Positions 9,135 to 18,168 of a DNA stretch of 64,000 bases are shown piece after piece. Position 1 is the stretch's first letter. Each line of letters starts with the position of its first letter. The notes beneath the pieces were generated by a model. That model did not search any database and was not told where the DNA came from. It worked only from the letters and a program-made list of their open reading frames with translations. This DNA is from Stenotrophomonas nematodicola (lineage in GTDB: Bacteria; Pseudomonadota; Gammaproteobacteria; Xanthomonadales; Xanthomonadaceae). Position numbers and translations under genes: made by a program. The DNA is taken from assembly GCF_009467805.1 (NCBI RefSeq), contig NZ_WIAY01000008.1, forward strand, positions 91,321-155,320, given 5' to 3'.

Positions 9135-9818
9135 TCAGCCCTCGTTGCGCGGAATCGCGAAACGATACCCGCGACCACGCACGGTTTCGATCGGCTTGAG
9201 CTCACCGTCCGCATCGAGCTTCTTGCGCAGGCGGCCGATGAACACTTCCAGCACGTTCGAGTCGCGATCGAAATCCTGCTGGTAGATGTGCTCGGTGAGG
9301 TCGGCCTTGGAGACCAGTTCACCGGCATGCATCATCAGGTATTCGAGCACCTTGTACTCGTAGCTGGTGAGGTCCACGTTGCTGCCACCGACGCTGACCG
9401 TCTGTGCGGCCAGATCAAGCGCGACCGGACCACATTCGAGCGTGGGCTTGCTCCAGCCAGCGGCGCGGCGCAGCAGCGCGTTGACGCGGGCCAGCAGCTC
9501 TTCGACATGGAACGGCTTGACCAGGTAATCGTCGGCGCCCTGCTTGAGGCCCTCGACCTTGTCCTGCCAGCTCGAACGCGCGGTCAGGATGAGCACGGGG
9601 AATTTCTTGCCCTCATCGCGCAGCGCCTTGATCAGTTCCATGCCCGACATCTTGGGCAGGCCCAGATCGATGATGCCGACATCGAACGGCACTTCGCGGC
9701 CCATGTACAGACCTTCCTCACCGTCCTGCGCAGCATCGACGGCAAAGCCTTCGCGCTTGAGCCGGGCTGCCAGGGTTTCCCGCAGCGGGGCTTCGTCTTC
9801 GACCAGAAGGATACGCAT
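9135..9818 (-). CDS. phoP: Response regulator PhoP (OmpR family)
   Basis: A 227-residue regulator. The receiver domain has the acidic pocket VEDE, the phospho-acceptor Asp51 (GIIDLGLPKMSG) and Lys101 (YLVKPF). A winged-helix DNA-binding domain starts at about residue 130 (LDLAAQTVSVGG) and contains the recognition-helix segment DSNVLEVFIGRLRKKLD. It is transcribed between a PepSY-like secreted gene and phoQ. It is expected to bind direct-repeat PhoP boxes, but none was assigned here. Confidence 0.96.
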   Translation of the reverse strand: MRILLVEDEAPLRETLAARLKREGFAVDAAQDGEEGLYMGREVPFDVGIIDLGLPKMSGMELIKALRDEGKKFPVLILTARSSWQDKVEGLKQGADDYLVKPFHVEELLARVNALLRRAAGWSKPTLECGPVALDLAAQTVSVGGSNVDLTSYEYKVLEYLMMHAGELVSKADLTEHIYQQDFDRDSNVLEVFIGRLRKKLDADGELKPIETVRGRGYRFAIPRNEG

Positions 9819-9892
9819 GAACTCTCCCTAGTGTCCTGGGTATGGCCGGGGGCCAGTGGGTAATGCAGATGACTGCGGACAACTATCCCTGT

Positions 9893-10264
9893 TCAGGGGT
9901 TATCGCCGCGTAGTGATGACATATCCGAGCGCGGCGTGCGGGGCTGTGAACGCGCCGGCGCCGGGTCGTCCATGTAGCGGACCCGTCCGCGGTCGTCCAT
10001 GTACTTGACCCGGTTGATGTCGCGACCGTCGAACGGAACACGCTCGGCGCCGAGGATGTGGCCCCCGGTGGTCCGCTGGACCCGACGCACCGCATCGGAC
10101 AGCGAACGCTCCTGCGCCCCGCCACGCGCGGCCCGCGCCATGTCGCCCCGGACGGCGTCCGGCGGCGGGATGTCCTGCGCCAGGACCGTGCCGGTGGAGG
10201 CAGCAGCGCCCAGTGCCAGGAGGGCGAGGACGGCAAGACGGCGATGGCGGGTCACGGAGTACAT
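9893..10264 (-). CDS. Periplasmic PepSY-like protein preceding phoPQ
   Basis: A 123-residue protein with a signal peptide (MYSVTRHRRLAVLALLALGA, cleaved near VLAQ). The C-terminal stretch GGHILGAERVPFDGRDINRV followed by two similar KYMDDRGRVRYMDD turns resembles the second half of a PepSY domain. PepSY-like periplasmic proteins often precede two-component systems and are thought to modulate the sensor. The ATG at 10264 was chosen over an upstream ATG because it starts the signal peptide. It lies 74 bp before phoP, probably in one operon. The PepSY assignment is moderate. Confidence 0.75.
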   Translation of the reverse strand: MYSVTRHRRLAVLALLALGAAASTGTVLAQDIPPPDAVRGDMARAARGGAQERSLSDAVRRVQRTTGGHILGAERVPFDGRDINRVKYMDDRGRVRYMDDPAPARSQPRTPRSDMSSLRGDNP

Positions 10265-10474
10265 CGGTCTGATCCTAGCGGACGGCGGCAAAACGTTCAA
10301 AAGTTGTAAATCCGAAACCGCCCGGCGTGCCGGCGATTTACGAATCCTTTGCAAATTCTTGGTTTTACGCGGTGAATCCGGTCTGAACTTTTCCGGCGGG
10401 GGCGCCCGTTCGTTCATCTAGGTGAACATTGGCGACAAAGCGTGTGCCTTGTCAAGGCAAGACGGCGTCGCAAC

Positions 10475-11491
10475 TCACGCAGCGACGCGTTCCGCCTGCG
10501 CCCGGGTCACGGCCAGCGCCTGCTCGATCAGGCACCAGTCGGCGCCGGCGCGGTGAGCGCCCTCGCTGAGGATCTGGCGGAACGCGCGGCCACCCGGCTG
10601 GCCGTGGAACAGCCCGAGCAGGTGGCGGGTGATGTGCTTGAGCGCCAGGCCATCGGCCAACCGCGCCTCGATGTACGGCCGCATCCCGCGCAGCAGGGTC
10701 TCGCGGGACTGCAGCGGCGCGCCGGTCTGCGCGGCCTCCAGCCGGTGCAGCACGTAGGGGTCGTGGTAGGCCGCCCGGCCCAGCATCACCCCGTCCAGCG
10801 CGGGCAGCTGCGCCTGCGCCGCCTCGACCGTGGCCAAGCCGCCGTTGAGGACGATGGCCAGCTGCGGCCGCTCGGCCTTCAGGCGGTGCGCCCACTCGTA
10901 GCGGAGCGGCGGTACTTCGCGGTTCTCCTTCGGCGACAGGCCCTTCAGCCAGGCGTTGCGGGCGTGCACGATGAACATCGCACTTCCCGCGTTGGCCGAC
11001 TGATCGACGAAGTTGCGGAAGATTTCGTAGTCGTTGTCTTCATCAACGCCGAGCCGGCACTTCACCGTGACCGGGATGTCGACCGCCGCGACCATCGCCG
11101 CCACGCACTCGGCCACCAGCGTCGGTTCGCGCATCAGGCAGGCACCGAAGCGCCCGGCCTGGACGCGGTCGGACGGGCAGCCACAGTTGAGGTTGACCTC
11201 GTCATAGCCCCACTCCTGGGCGATGAGCGCGGCCTGCGCCAGCAGCGCCGGATCGCTGCCACCGAGCTGCAGGGCCAGCGGATGCTCGCTGTCATCGAAG
11301 CCCAGCAGGCGCTCGCGGTCGCCGTGGATCACCGCATTGGCATGCACCATTTCGGTGTACAGCCGCGCACCCGGGGCCAGCAACCGGTGGAAATACCGGC
11401 AATGACGGTCCGTCCAGTCCATCATCGGGGCGACGGACAGGCGCAGGGAGGCGGTGTAACGCGCCGCAGCGTCGGAGGCAGGCTGGGTCAT
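10475..11491 (-). CDS. dusA: tRNA-dihydrouridine(20/20a) synthase DusA
   Basis: FMN enzyme that reduces specific uridines in the tRNA D-loop. The N-terminal signature LSVAPMMDWTDRHCRYFHR is typical of DusA, and the catalytic Cys lies in VNLNCGCPSDRVQ. The C-terminal helical domain RNA-binding segment HITRHLLGLFHGQPGGRAFR is also DusA-like. The length is 338 residues. The start at 11491 (MTQPASDAAARYTAS) was preferred to a longer frame that would add a non-conserved 58-residue N-terminus. It is divergent from the CDF transporter. Confidence 0.95.
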   Translation of the reverse strand: MTQPASDAAARYTASLRLSVAPMMDWTDRHCRYFHRLLAPGARLYTEMVHANAVIHGDRERLLGFDDSEHPLALQLGGSDPALLAQAALIAQEWGYDEVNLNCGCPSDRVQAGRFGACLMREPTLVAECVAAMVAAVDIPVTVKCRLGVDEDNDYEIFRNFVDQSANAGSAMFIVHARNAWLKGLSPKENREVPPLRYEWAHRLKAERPQLAIVLNGGLATVEAAQAQLPALDGVMLGRAAYHDPYVLHRLEAAQTGAPLQSRETLLRGMRPYIEARLADGLALKHITRHLLGLFHGQPGGRAFRQILSEGAHRAGADWCLIEQALAVTRAQAERVAA

Positions 11492-11673
11492 GGGCGGGCA
11501 GGCATCGGGATCTGCTGGCAATGCCAGCGCAATCAACAGTTTACCCGCTTGCCATGAACGCTGCCCGAGGGCAGCCCCGAGCGCCGTGTGCCGCAACGGC
11601 AACAGCGCATCGCGATTCACGGCTGCAATCGGAACAGCGCACAATTGCGCTCTGTCTTTCTGCAAGGCCTGCG

Positions 11674-12630
11674 ATGCGCAGCCCCCTCCTGTCCGGTTTC
11701 GACCCTGCCACCGAACAAGGTGTGCTGCGCCTGTCCATCGCCGCGTCGCTGGCGATGGCGGTCGCGGCGGTGGTGTTCGGGTTCCTGGCCAACTCCTCGC
11801 TGATCATCTTCGACGGCATCTACGGCCTGATCGACGTGGTGATGACCTGGCTGTCGTTGCTGGTGGTGCGGCTGATCAGCCTGTCGACCCAGGTGGATGC
11901 ATTGCAATCGCGCCTCAACCAGCGCTTCACGATGGGCTTCTGGCACCTGGAGCCGATCGTGCTCGGGGTCAGTGGCACGCTGATGATCGGCGCGGCCCTG
12001 TATGCGGCGGTCAACGCGGTGGACGCATTGATGTCCGGGGGGCGCGCGATCGCATTGGGCCCGGCGATCCTGTTCGCGGTGCTGTCGATCATCGCCGAGA
12101 TCGGGCTGGCCCTGTTCGTGCGCCGTGCCAACCGCGGCATCGGCTCGGAGTTCATCGCGCTGGATGGCAAGAACTGGGGGGTGTCGGCCAGCATGTCGGC
12201 CGCCTATCTGGTCGCCTTCATCGGCGGCTGGCTGATGGGCGATACGCGCTGGGCATGGCTGGTGCCCTACATCGATCCGGCGATCCTGCTGGTGGTGTGC
12301 CTGTTCGTCATGGTCGCCCCGCTCGGCACGGTGCGGCAGGCGCTGTCGGACATCCTGCTGATCACCCCGGTGGACCTGCAGGCGCACGTGGACGAGGTGG
12401 CGCGTGCCATCGTCGCCAGGCACGGCTTCCTCGAGTACCGCAGCTATGTGGCCAAGGTCGGGCGTGGCGAGCAGATCGAGCTGTTCTTCGTGGTGCGCGC
12501 CGATGACCCGCCGCGTGCGCTGCTGGAATGGGACCGCCTGCGCGACGAGATCGGCGAGGCGCTGGGCGAGGAATCGACGGACCGCTGGCTGACGATCATG
12601 TTCACGACGGATCGGGAGTGGGCGATCTGA
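11674..12630 (+). CDS. Cation diffusion facilitator family transporter
   Basis: A 318-residue inner-membrane protein with about six membrane helices, starting MRSPLLSGFDPATEQGVLRL. The segment FLANSSLIIFDGIYGLIDVV matches the CDF helix-II region where Asp residues ligate the metal. A second metal-helix stretch is EFIALDGKNWGVS, and a soluble C-terminal domain begins near residue 230. CDF proteins export Zn, Fe, Co or Mn by proton antiport; the substrate cannot be told from sequence alone. It belongs to the more divergent cation-efflux group and not to the CzcD/FieF type. Confidence 0.85.
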   Translation: MRSPLLSGFDPATEQGVLRLSIAASLAMAVAAVVFGFLANSSLIIFDGIYGLIDVVMTWLSLLVVRLISLSTQVDALQSRLNQRFTMGFWHLEPIVLGVSGTLMIGAALYAAVNAVDALMSGGRAIALGPAILFAVLSIIAEIGLALFVRRANRGIGSEFIALDGKNWGVSASMSAAYLVAFIGGWLMGDTRWAWLVPYIDPAILLVVCLFVMVAPLGTVRQALSDILLITPVDLQAHVDEVARAIVARHGFLEYRSYVAKVGRGEQIELFFVVRADDPPRALLEWDRLRDEIGEALGEESTDRWLTIMFTTDREWAI

Positions 12631-12635
12631 GGGCG

Positions 12636-13475
12636 TCAGGGCGCGCGTGCTGCCGCGCCCACCTGCTTCCACTGCCGCGGCGATTGCCCGGTCTGCGCTT
12701 TGAATGCGCGCGACAGTGCCGCTTCGCTGCCGTAGCCCACATCGATGGCGATGCGCTTGAGCGGTTGCCCCCTGCGCAGCGCCTGCTGCACCAGCCGCGT
12801 GCGCCAGCCCTGCAGGTACTGGCCCGGCGTGCTGCCGATGGTGTCGCGGAAGCTGTCGGCGAAGGCGCTGCGCGACATGCCGGCACGCTGCGCCAGCGAT
12901 TCCAGCGTCCACTCCTCGGCCGGCGCTTCGTGCATGGCCACCAGCGCGTGGCGCAGGCGCGGGTGGGCCATGCCGGCGAGCAGGCCGACGCGTAGCTGAC
13001 CGCTTTCCATCAGCGCGCGCAGGATCTGGATCAGCACCACTTCAAACAGGCGATCCAGCAGCGCCTGGCGGCCGCAGCGCTGGGCGAAGGCTTCCTCGAA
13101 CAGCAGCGACAGCACAGGATGGCCCCCGTACAGGGCATCCAGCGGCAGACAGATCACTGCGGGCAGCGCGGCGGCCACCGGGTTGTTGCCGGCCCCTTCG
13201 AACTGCAGATGCGCACAGGCGAAATCGGCGCCGCGCTGCGCGTCCGTGATGAAGCGGTGGGCCAGCGGACGCGGGTAGAGCAGCACGCTGGGCTGGTCGA
13301 TCTGCAGCACACTGCCATCGTCATGTTCCACCCGTACCGTCCCGTCGCGGATGAGGTGCAGCTGGCCACGCTCGCCGTCGGCAGCCAAGTGGTTGATGCC
13401 GCACAGCGGGCCGGCATGGAAGACCTCGGCACTGACCGCGAAGCGGCCAAGCAGGGATTGCAGGCGATCGACCAT
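12636..13475 (-). CDS. AraC-family transcriptional regulator divergent from ohr
   Basis: A 279-residue protein. The N-terminal domain (residues 1-165) is cupin-like (AraC_binding/cupin_6 type: [20 protein letters not shown]). The C-terminus has the double helix-turn-helix of AraC ([20 protein letters not shown] and [20 protein letters not shown]). The start at 13475 follows CTGGAG seven bases upstream. Only 111 bp separate it from divergent ohr, so it may control that gene. The common ohr regulator in Xanthomonas is the MarR-type OhrR, so an AraC neighbour is notable. Confidence 0.93.
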   Translation of the reverse strand: MVDRLQSLLGRFAVSAEVFHAGPLCGINHLAADGERGQLHLIRDGTVRVEHDDGSVLQIDQPSVLLYPRPLAHRFITDAQRGADFACAHLQFEGAGNNPVAAALPAVICLPLDALYGGHPVLSLLFEEAFAQRCGRQALLDRLFEVVLIQILRALMESGQLRVGLLAGMAHPRLRHALVAMHEAPAEEWTLESLAQRAGMSRSAFADSFRDTIGSTPGQYLQGWRTRLVQQALRRGQPLKRIAIDVGYGSEAALSRAFKAQTGQSPRQWKQVGAAARAP

Positions 13476-13586
13476 TCTGGACTCCAGATCAAGTTTCCTG
13501 GACGAAATGTTGCCACACGTACAGCCCAGTGGCGCACAGTACGTCTCACCTACCCGTGCCATCCCTTCACACCCCAGGAGAATTCC

Positions 13587-14012
13587 ATGTCCATCGCAAA
13601 CGTTCTGTACACCGCCACCGCCACCGCCACCGGCGGCCGCGAAGGCCACGCCACCTCGTCCGACAACGTGCTGGACGTGCAGCTGTCCACCCCGCGCGAG
13701 CTGGGCGGCGCGGGCGGTCCGGGCACCAACCCGGAACAGCTGTTCGCCGCCGGCTACTCGGCCTGCTTCCTGGGCGCGCTGAAGTACGTGGCCGGCCAGG
13801 CCAAGGTTGCGCTGCCGGCAGAGACCGCCATCACCGGCAAGGTGGGCATCGGCCAGATTCCGACCGGCTTCGGTATTGAAGTCGCGCTGGAGATCTCGGT
13901 GCCGGGCCTGCCGCGCGAGCAGGTGGAGGAACTGGTGCAGAAGGCGCACATCGTGTGCCCGTACTCCAACGCCACCCGCGGCAACATCGATGTGACGCTG
14001 ACGGTCGCGTAA
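13587..14012 (+). CDS. ohr: Organic hydroperoxide resistance peroxiredoxin Ohr
   Basis: A 141-residue OsmC/Ohr-fold thiol peroxidase that reduces organic hydroperoxides using lipoylated proteins. The catalytic Cys60 is in [10 protein letters not shown] and the resolving Cys124 in [11 protein letters not shown], with the active-site Arg18 in GGREGHA. This spacing and the [11 protein letters not shown] motif separate Ohr from OsmC. A strong AGGAG lies seven bases before the ATG at 13587. It is divergent from an AraC regulator. Confidence 0.97.
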   Translation: MSIANVLYTATATATGGREGHATSSDNVLDVQLSTPRELGGAGGPGTNPEQLFAAGYSACFLGALKYVAGQAKVALPAETAITGKVGIGQIPTGFGIEVALEISVPGLPREQVEELVQKAHIVCPYSNATRGNIDVTLTVA

Positions 14013-14023
14013 GCAGGATCGGG

Positions 14024-14070
14024 CAAAAAAATGGGCGGCTGCCTGGCTCGACCGCCTGGCAACCGCCCAT
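14024..14070 (-). terminator. Terminator of the mmsA-mmsB operon
   Basis: The imperfect stem GGGCGG-c-TGCC ... GGCA-a-CCGCCC (14033-14067) is followed on the minus strand by a run of seven T (complement of 14025-14031). It lies about 60 bp past the mmsB stop and 12 bp past the ohr stop, between convergent genes. Confidence 0.8.
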
Positions 14071-14129
14071 CCCACCGCGGTGGATCCCCAGGGTGAACCC
14101 CGGGGATGCGTCTGAGCGTGGTGCTGGTG

Positions 14130-15020
14130 TTACGTTTCGTTTGCGATCACCTGCACGACGCTGGAGAAATCCAGCTTGCCGCGACCGGCCTGGTGGTTCA
14201 TCGAATACAGGTTGCGCGCGAGCTCGCCGAGTGGAATCGAGGCGCCCACGCTCATGGCCGCTTCCACCGCCAGGCCCATGTCCTTGAGCATCAGGTCGCT
14301 GCCGAAGCCGCCGCTGTAGCCGCGCGAGGCCGGCGCATTCTCCAGCACACCCGGCCACGGGTTGCACACTTCGGTGGCCCAGCTGCGGCCGGTGCTGACC
14401 GCCATCATCTGCGACAACACCTTCGGATCCAGACCGTGCGCCACGCCCAGTGCGATGGATTCGCCGGTGACCGCCATGATCACGCCCAGCGCCATGTTGT
14501 TGCACAGCTTGGCGACCTGGCCGGCGCCGCTGGCGCCGACATGGAAGATGTTCTTGCCCATTGCCTGCAGGATCGGGCGGGCGCGCTCGAGCGCCTCGGC
14601 ATCGCCACCGACGATGAAGGTCAGGGTGCCGGCCTGTGCACCGGCGGTGCCGCCGGAGACCGGTGCGTCGAGCATCTGCAGACCACGTGCAGCGGCCGCT
14701 TCGGCAACCTTGCGTGCGGTGGCCGGGGCAATGGTGCTGCAGTCGATCAGCAGTGCGCCGCCGGGAATATCGGCCAGCAGACCGTCCTCGCCCAGGTACA
14801 CGCCTTCGACGTGGCGGCTGGCCGGCAGCATGGAGATCACGATCTCGGCGTCGGTCAGGGTGTCCAGTGCAGAGTGGGCGGCGGTGGCGCCGGCATCGAC
14901 CGCGGCCTGCACGGCGGCGGGCACCAGGTCGAACACGCGCACGGCGTGCCCGGCCTTGGCCAGGTTGGCGGCCATCGGGCCACCCATGTTGCCCAGCCCA
15001 ATGAATGCGATACGGCTCAT
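14130..15020 (-). CDS. mmsB: 3-hydroxyisobutyrate dehydrogenase
   Basis: NAD-dependent enzyme that oxidises 3-hydroxyisobutyrate to methylmalonate semialdehyde in valine breakdown. The N-terminal Rossmann fingerprint [19 protein letters not shown] is followed by the family signature [16 protein letters not shown] and the catalytic Lys region [13 protein letters not shown]. The length is 296 residues. Its ATG overlaps the stop of the upstream hydrolase gene (ATGA at 15017-15020), so it is the last gene of the mmsA operon. It is followed by a terminator. Confidence 0.95.
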   Translation of the reverse strand: MSRIAFIGLGNMGGPMAANLAKAGHAVRVFDLVPAAVQAAVDAGATAAHSALDTLTDAEIVISMLPASRHVEGVYLGEDGLLADIPGGALLIDCSTIAPATARKVAEAAAARGLQMLDAPVSGGTAGAQAGTLTFIVGGDAEALERARPILQAMGKNIFHVGASGAGQVAKLCNNMALGVIMAVTGESIALGVAHGLDPKVLSQMMAVSTGRSWATEVCNPWPGVLENAPASRGYSGGFGSDLMLKDMGLAVEAAMSVGASIPLGELARNLYSMNHQAGRGKLDFSSVVQVIANET

Positions 15021-16192
15021 GCGAGGCTCCTTTCAGGGTCAGTGACACCGAGGTCGGCCAGCGGGTGCGTGGCGTCGGACCAGGGCGAAACGAAGAAGGT
15101 GTGGGCCCACGCCGCCGTGGCCTCGGCCAGGGTGGCCGGCTGCCAGTGCGGGGTGCGGTCCTTGTCGATCAACAGCGCGCGGATGCCTTCGGCGAAGTCG
15201 CCGTGGGCGGCGCTGTGCAGCGCGGCGATGTACTCCAGGCGGTAGACGTCGGCCAGCGATGCGCCGACAGTGCGGCGCTGCAGCTCGAAGGCCAACCGCG
15301 CCGAGCCGGGTGCACCGGCGGCGAGCGTGGCCTGGGCGGTCTGCAACCAGGGATCGTCGGTTTCCAGCGCGATGATCGCGTCCACGATGGTGGCCAGATC
15401 GTCGCCGGCACAGAGCGCGTCGAGGGTGGCGGCATGGCGCAGCAGCGGGCCGGTGGCCGCGTCGGTGGCGTGCTGCTGCAACAGGGCGCTGAGCTGCTCG
15501 TGGTTGCGCTTGGCCTCCTCGCTCCAGTGCACGCCGAGCAGCGCGGTGAACACCGCTTCGCGCTGCGCTTCCGGCACGTGGATGTCGGCCAGGCCGGCGT
15601 AGATCGCATCGCCGGCATTGAGCGGCGCGCCGGTAAGGGCCAGGAACAGACCACCCTTGCCCGGCACGCGCGGCAGCAGCCAGCTGCCGCCCACGTCGGG
15701 GAACAGACCGACGGTGATCTCCGGGAACGCCAGTTTCGAGCGCTCGCTGACCACGCGATGGCTGGCGCCGGACATCAGGCCGATGCCACCGCCCATCACG
15801 ATGCCGTGGCCCCAGCACAGGATCGGCTTGGGGAAGGTGTGGATGGCGTAGTCGACGCGGTACTCGACGTCGAAGAATTCGGCGGCATACGTGTTGTCGC
15901 GGATGTCGCTGCGGCCCGCCTGGCGGTACTCCACCATGCTGCGGTACAGGCTGTGCAGGTCACCGCCGGCGCAGAAGGCCTTCTCGCCCGCGCCCTGCAG
16001 CACCACCAGGGCGATGCCGTCGTCGTCGGCCCAGGCCTGCAGGCGCTCGCCCAGCAGGTGTGCCATCGGCAGCGAAAAGCCGTTGAGCGTACGCGCGGCG
16101 TTGAGCGTGGCGATGCCGATGCGCATGCCGTTGGCGGCGGTGCGTTCCTCGAACAGCACCGGTGCGTCTTCGCTGGCGGCGACCGTGCTCAT
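15017..16192 (-). CDS. 3-hydroxyisobutyryl-CoA hydrolase (enoyl-CoA hydratase/isomerase family)
   Basis: A 391-residue crotonase-fold protein, much longer than a hydratase. It carries the HIBCH-type segments FCAGGDLHSLY, HGIVMGGGIGLMSGASHRVV and FPEITVGLFPDVGGSW. It hydrolyses 3-hydroxyisobutyryl-CoA to free the acid that mmsB then oxidises. Older annotations often call it an enoyl-CoA hydratase. The ATG at 16192 overlaps the TGA of the upstream hydratase gene; an ATG four codons upstream is a less likely alternative. It is the fourth gene of the operon. Confidence 0.92.
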   Translation of the reverse strand: MSTVAASEDAPVLFEERTAANGMRIGIATLNAARTLNGFSLPMAHLLGERLQAWADDDGIALVVLQGAGEKAFCAGGDLHSLYRSMVEYRQAGRSDIRDNTYAAEFFDVEYRVDYAIHTFPKPILCWGHGIVMGGGIGLMSGASHRVVSERSKLAFPEITVGLFPDVGGSWLLPRVPGKGGLFLALTGAPLNAGDAIYAGLADIHVPEAQREAVFTALLGVHWSEEAKRNHEQLSALLQQHATDAATGPLLRHAATLDALCAGDDLATIVDAIIALETDDPWLQTAQATLAAGAPGSARLAFELQRRTVGASLADVYRLEYIAALHSAAHGDFAEGIRALLIDKDRTPHWQPATLAEATAAWAHTFFVSPWSDATHPLADLGVTDPERSLA

Positions 16193-16986
16193 GCGTTCTT
16201 CCACTGCGCGCTGCGCTTCTCCAGGAAGGCGCTGACGCCCTCGACCTGGTCGGCGCTGTCAAACAGGTCGACGAACGCTTCGCGTTCGGCCACCAGGGCG
16301 GCGGCATGGGTGCCGGTGCGGGTGGCCTGCACCAGCGTCTTGCACGCGGCGATGCTGGTCGGGCTCTGCTTACCGGCCTTGCGCGCCCAGTCCAGTGCCA
16401 GTGCGAGCGCTTCGCCCTTGCCGACCTTCTCTTCGGCCAGGCCGATGCGCACGGCGGTGTCGGCATCGATGCGTTCGCCGAGCAGGATCATCCGCTTGGC
16501 CCAGCCTTCGCCCACCAGACGCGGTAGATTCTGCGTGCCACCGGCGCACGGCAGCAGGCCGACGGTCGCCTCCGGCAGCGCCACCTGGGCATGGTCCTCG
16601 ATGATGCGCAGGTCGCAGGCCAGCGCACATTCCAGGCCGCCGCCCATCGCATAGCCGTTGATGGCCGCGATGGAGACGCCACGGAAGCCGGACAGGGCCT
16701 CGAAGGCTTCGCCGAATCGGCGTGCCGCTTCGCGCGCGGCGCCCTTGTCGCCGGAGGCGAACTGCTTGAGATCGGCCCCGGCGGAGAAGAACTTTTCGCC
16801 TCCCCCGGTGATCACCAGCGCGTAGATGCCCTTGTCGGCATTAAGCGCACCGACCAGGTCGCGCAGGGCGGACAGACTGTGCACGGTCCAGGTGTGGGCC
16901 GGCGGGTTGTCCAGCGTCACCACCGCGACGTGGCCATCGGCCTCGACCTTCAGGCCGGTGTGTTCGTGCGTGCGCCAATCCATCAT
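16189..16986 (-). CDS. Enoyl-CoA hydratase (probably methacrylyl-CoA)
   Basis: A 265-residue crotonase with the oxyanion-hole segments FFSAGADLKQF and INGYAMGGGLECALACDLRI, and the acid/base Glu region LPEATVGLLPCAGGTQ. By position between isobutyryl-CoA dehydrogenase and 3-hydroxyisobutyryl-CoA hydrolase it should hydrate methacrylyl-CoA. The start MMDWRTHEHTGLK at 16986 overlaps the upstream stop in ATGA. Substrate is inferred from operon context. Confidence 0.92.
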   Translation of the reverse strand: MMDWRTHEHTGLKVEADGHVAVVTLDNPPAHTWTVHSLSALRDLVGALNADKGIYALVITGGGEKFFSAGADLKQFASGDKGAAREAARRFGEAFEALSGFRGVSIAAINGYAMGGGLECALACDLRIIEDHAQVALPEATVGLLPCAGGTQNLPRLVGEGWAKRMILLGERIDADTAVRIGLAEEKVGKGEALALALDWARKAGKQSPTSIAACKTLVQATRTGTHAAALVAEREAFVDLFDSADQVEGVSAFLEKRSAQWKNA

Positions 16987-18149
16987 CGCAGTTCCTCTTC
17001 GGTGTTGAGCAGGTGGCGGGCCACGATCACGCGCATGATCTCGTTGGTGCCCTCCAGGATCTGGTGCACGCGGCAATCGCGGAGCAGCCGTTCGATCGGG
17101 TATTCGCGGATGTAGCCATAACCGCCGTGGATCTGCAGCGCATCGTTGCAGACGTTGAAGCCGGCATCGGTGGCGAAGCGCTTGGCCATCGCACACCACA
17201 CGTTGGCATCGCTGGCACCGGCGTCGAGCTTGCGCGCGGCGGCATGCACCATCTGCCGCGCGGCCACGAGCTGGGTGGCCATGTCGGCCAGCTTGAACTG
17301 CAGCGCCTGGAAGTCGGCCAGCGCCTTGCCGAACTGGCGGCGCTCGCCCATGTAGCGGCGGGCCGCGTCCAGCGCGCCCTGGGCGGCACCCAGCGAACAG
17401 GCGGCGATGTTGATGCGGCCACCGTCCAGGCCCTTCATCGCCAGCTTGAAGCCGCCGCCTTCCTCTCCCAGAAGGTGGCTGACCGGCACGCGGACGTTCT
17501 CGAAGGTGATGCCGCGGGTGGGCTGGCTGTTCCAGCCCATCTTCTCTTCCTTGCGACCGTAGCTGATGCCCGGCAGGTCGGCCGGCACCGCGATCGCGCT
17601 GATGCCGCCCGCACCGGCACCGCCGGTCCGCGCCATCACCACCAGCAGTTCGGTGGCGCCGGCACCGGAGATGAAGGCCTTGGCGCCGTTCAGCACGTAG
17701 TGTTCACCTTCGCGCACGGCGCTGGTTTTCAGCGACGCCGCGTCCGACCCGGCACCCGGCTCGGTCAGGCAGTACGAGGCCAGCTTGCTGCCCGAGGACA
17801 GATCGGTGCCCCAGGCGGCGCGCAGCGTTTCGGTACCCCACGTCGACACCATCCACGAGGCCATGTTGTGGATGCTGATGTAGGCCGCAGTGGACGGGTC
17901 CACGTTGGCGAGCTCCTCGATGACGACGGCGGCGTCCAGACGGCTCAAGCCGCTGCCGCCGACCTCGGGGTCCATGTACAGGCCACAGAACCCGAGTTCC
18001 CCTGCCTTGGCGATCGCCTCGCGCGGAAAGATGCCCTCCGCATCCCATCGCGCGGCGTGCGGCGCCAGTTCGGCCTGGGCGAAGTCGCGCGCAGCCTCTC
18101 TATAGGCCTGCTGCGCTTCGTCGAGTTCCGTCGTCATCGAGTGGCTCAT
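16983..18149 (-). CDS. Isobutyryl-CoA dehydrogenase (acyl-CoA dehydrogenase)
   Basis: A 388-residue FAD enzyme that oxidises isobutyryl-CoA to methacrylyl-CoA. It shows the FAD-binding segment YCLTEPGAGSDAASLKTSA and the late DALQIHGGYGYIREYP. The catalytic Glu is in HQILEGTNEIMR, the position used by short and branched-chain dehydrogenases such as ACAD8. It is the second gene of the valine operon, 19 bp after mmsA. An ATG four codons downstream (18137) is possible. It could take 2-methylbutyryl-CoA as well. Confidence 0.92.
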   Translation of the reverse strand: MSHSMTTELDEAQQAYREAARDFAQAELAPHAARWDAEGIFPREAIAKAGELGFCGLYMDPEVGGSGLSRLDAAVVIEELANVDPSTAAYISIHNMASWMVSTWGTETLRAAWGTDLSSGSKLASYCLTEPGAGSDAASLKTSAVREGEHYVLNGAKAFISGAGATELLVVMARTGGAGAGGISAIAVPADLPGISYGRKEEKMGWNSQPTRGITFENVRVPVSHLLGEEGGGFKLAMKGLDGGRINIAACSLGAAQGALDAARRYMGERRQFGKALADFQALQFKLADMATQLVAARQMVHAAARKLDAGASDANVWCAMAKRFATDAGFNVCNDALQIHGGYGYIREYPIERLLRDCRVHQILEGTNEIMRVIVARHLLNTEEELR

Positions 18150-18168
18150 GGTCGAACTCCGTTGTTGC

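Noticed and set aside
10306..10341. Inverted GTAAATC/GATTTAC as a PhoP box
   Set aside because: The arms are 22 bases apart and do not match the usual direct-repeat PhoP site, so no claim is made.
10441..10475. TTGACA on the minus strand after dusA as a phoP operon promoter
   Set aside because: The -35 box is perfect, but no convincing -10 box lies at 16-18 bases.
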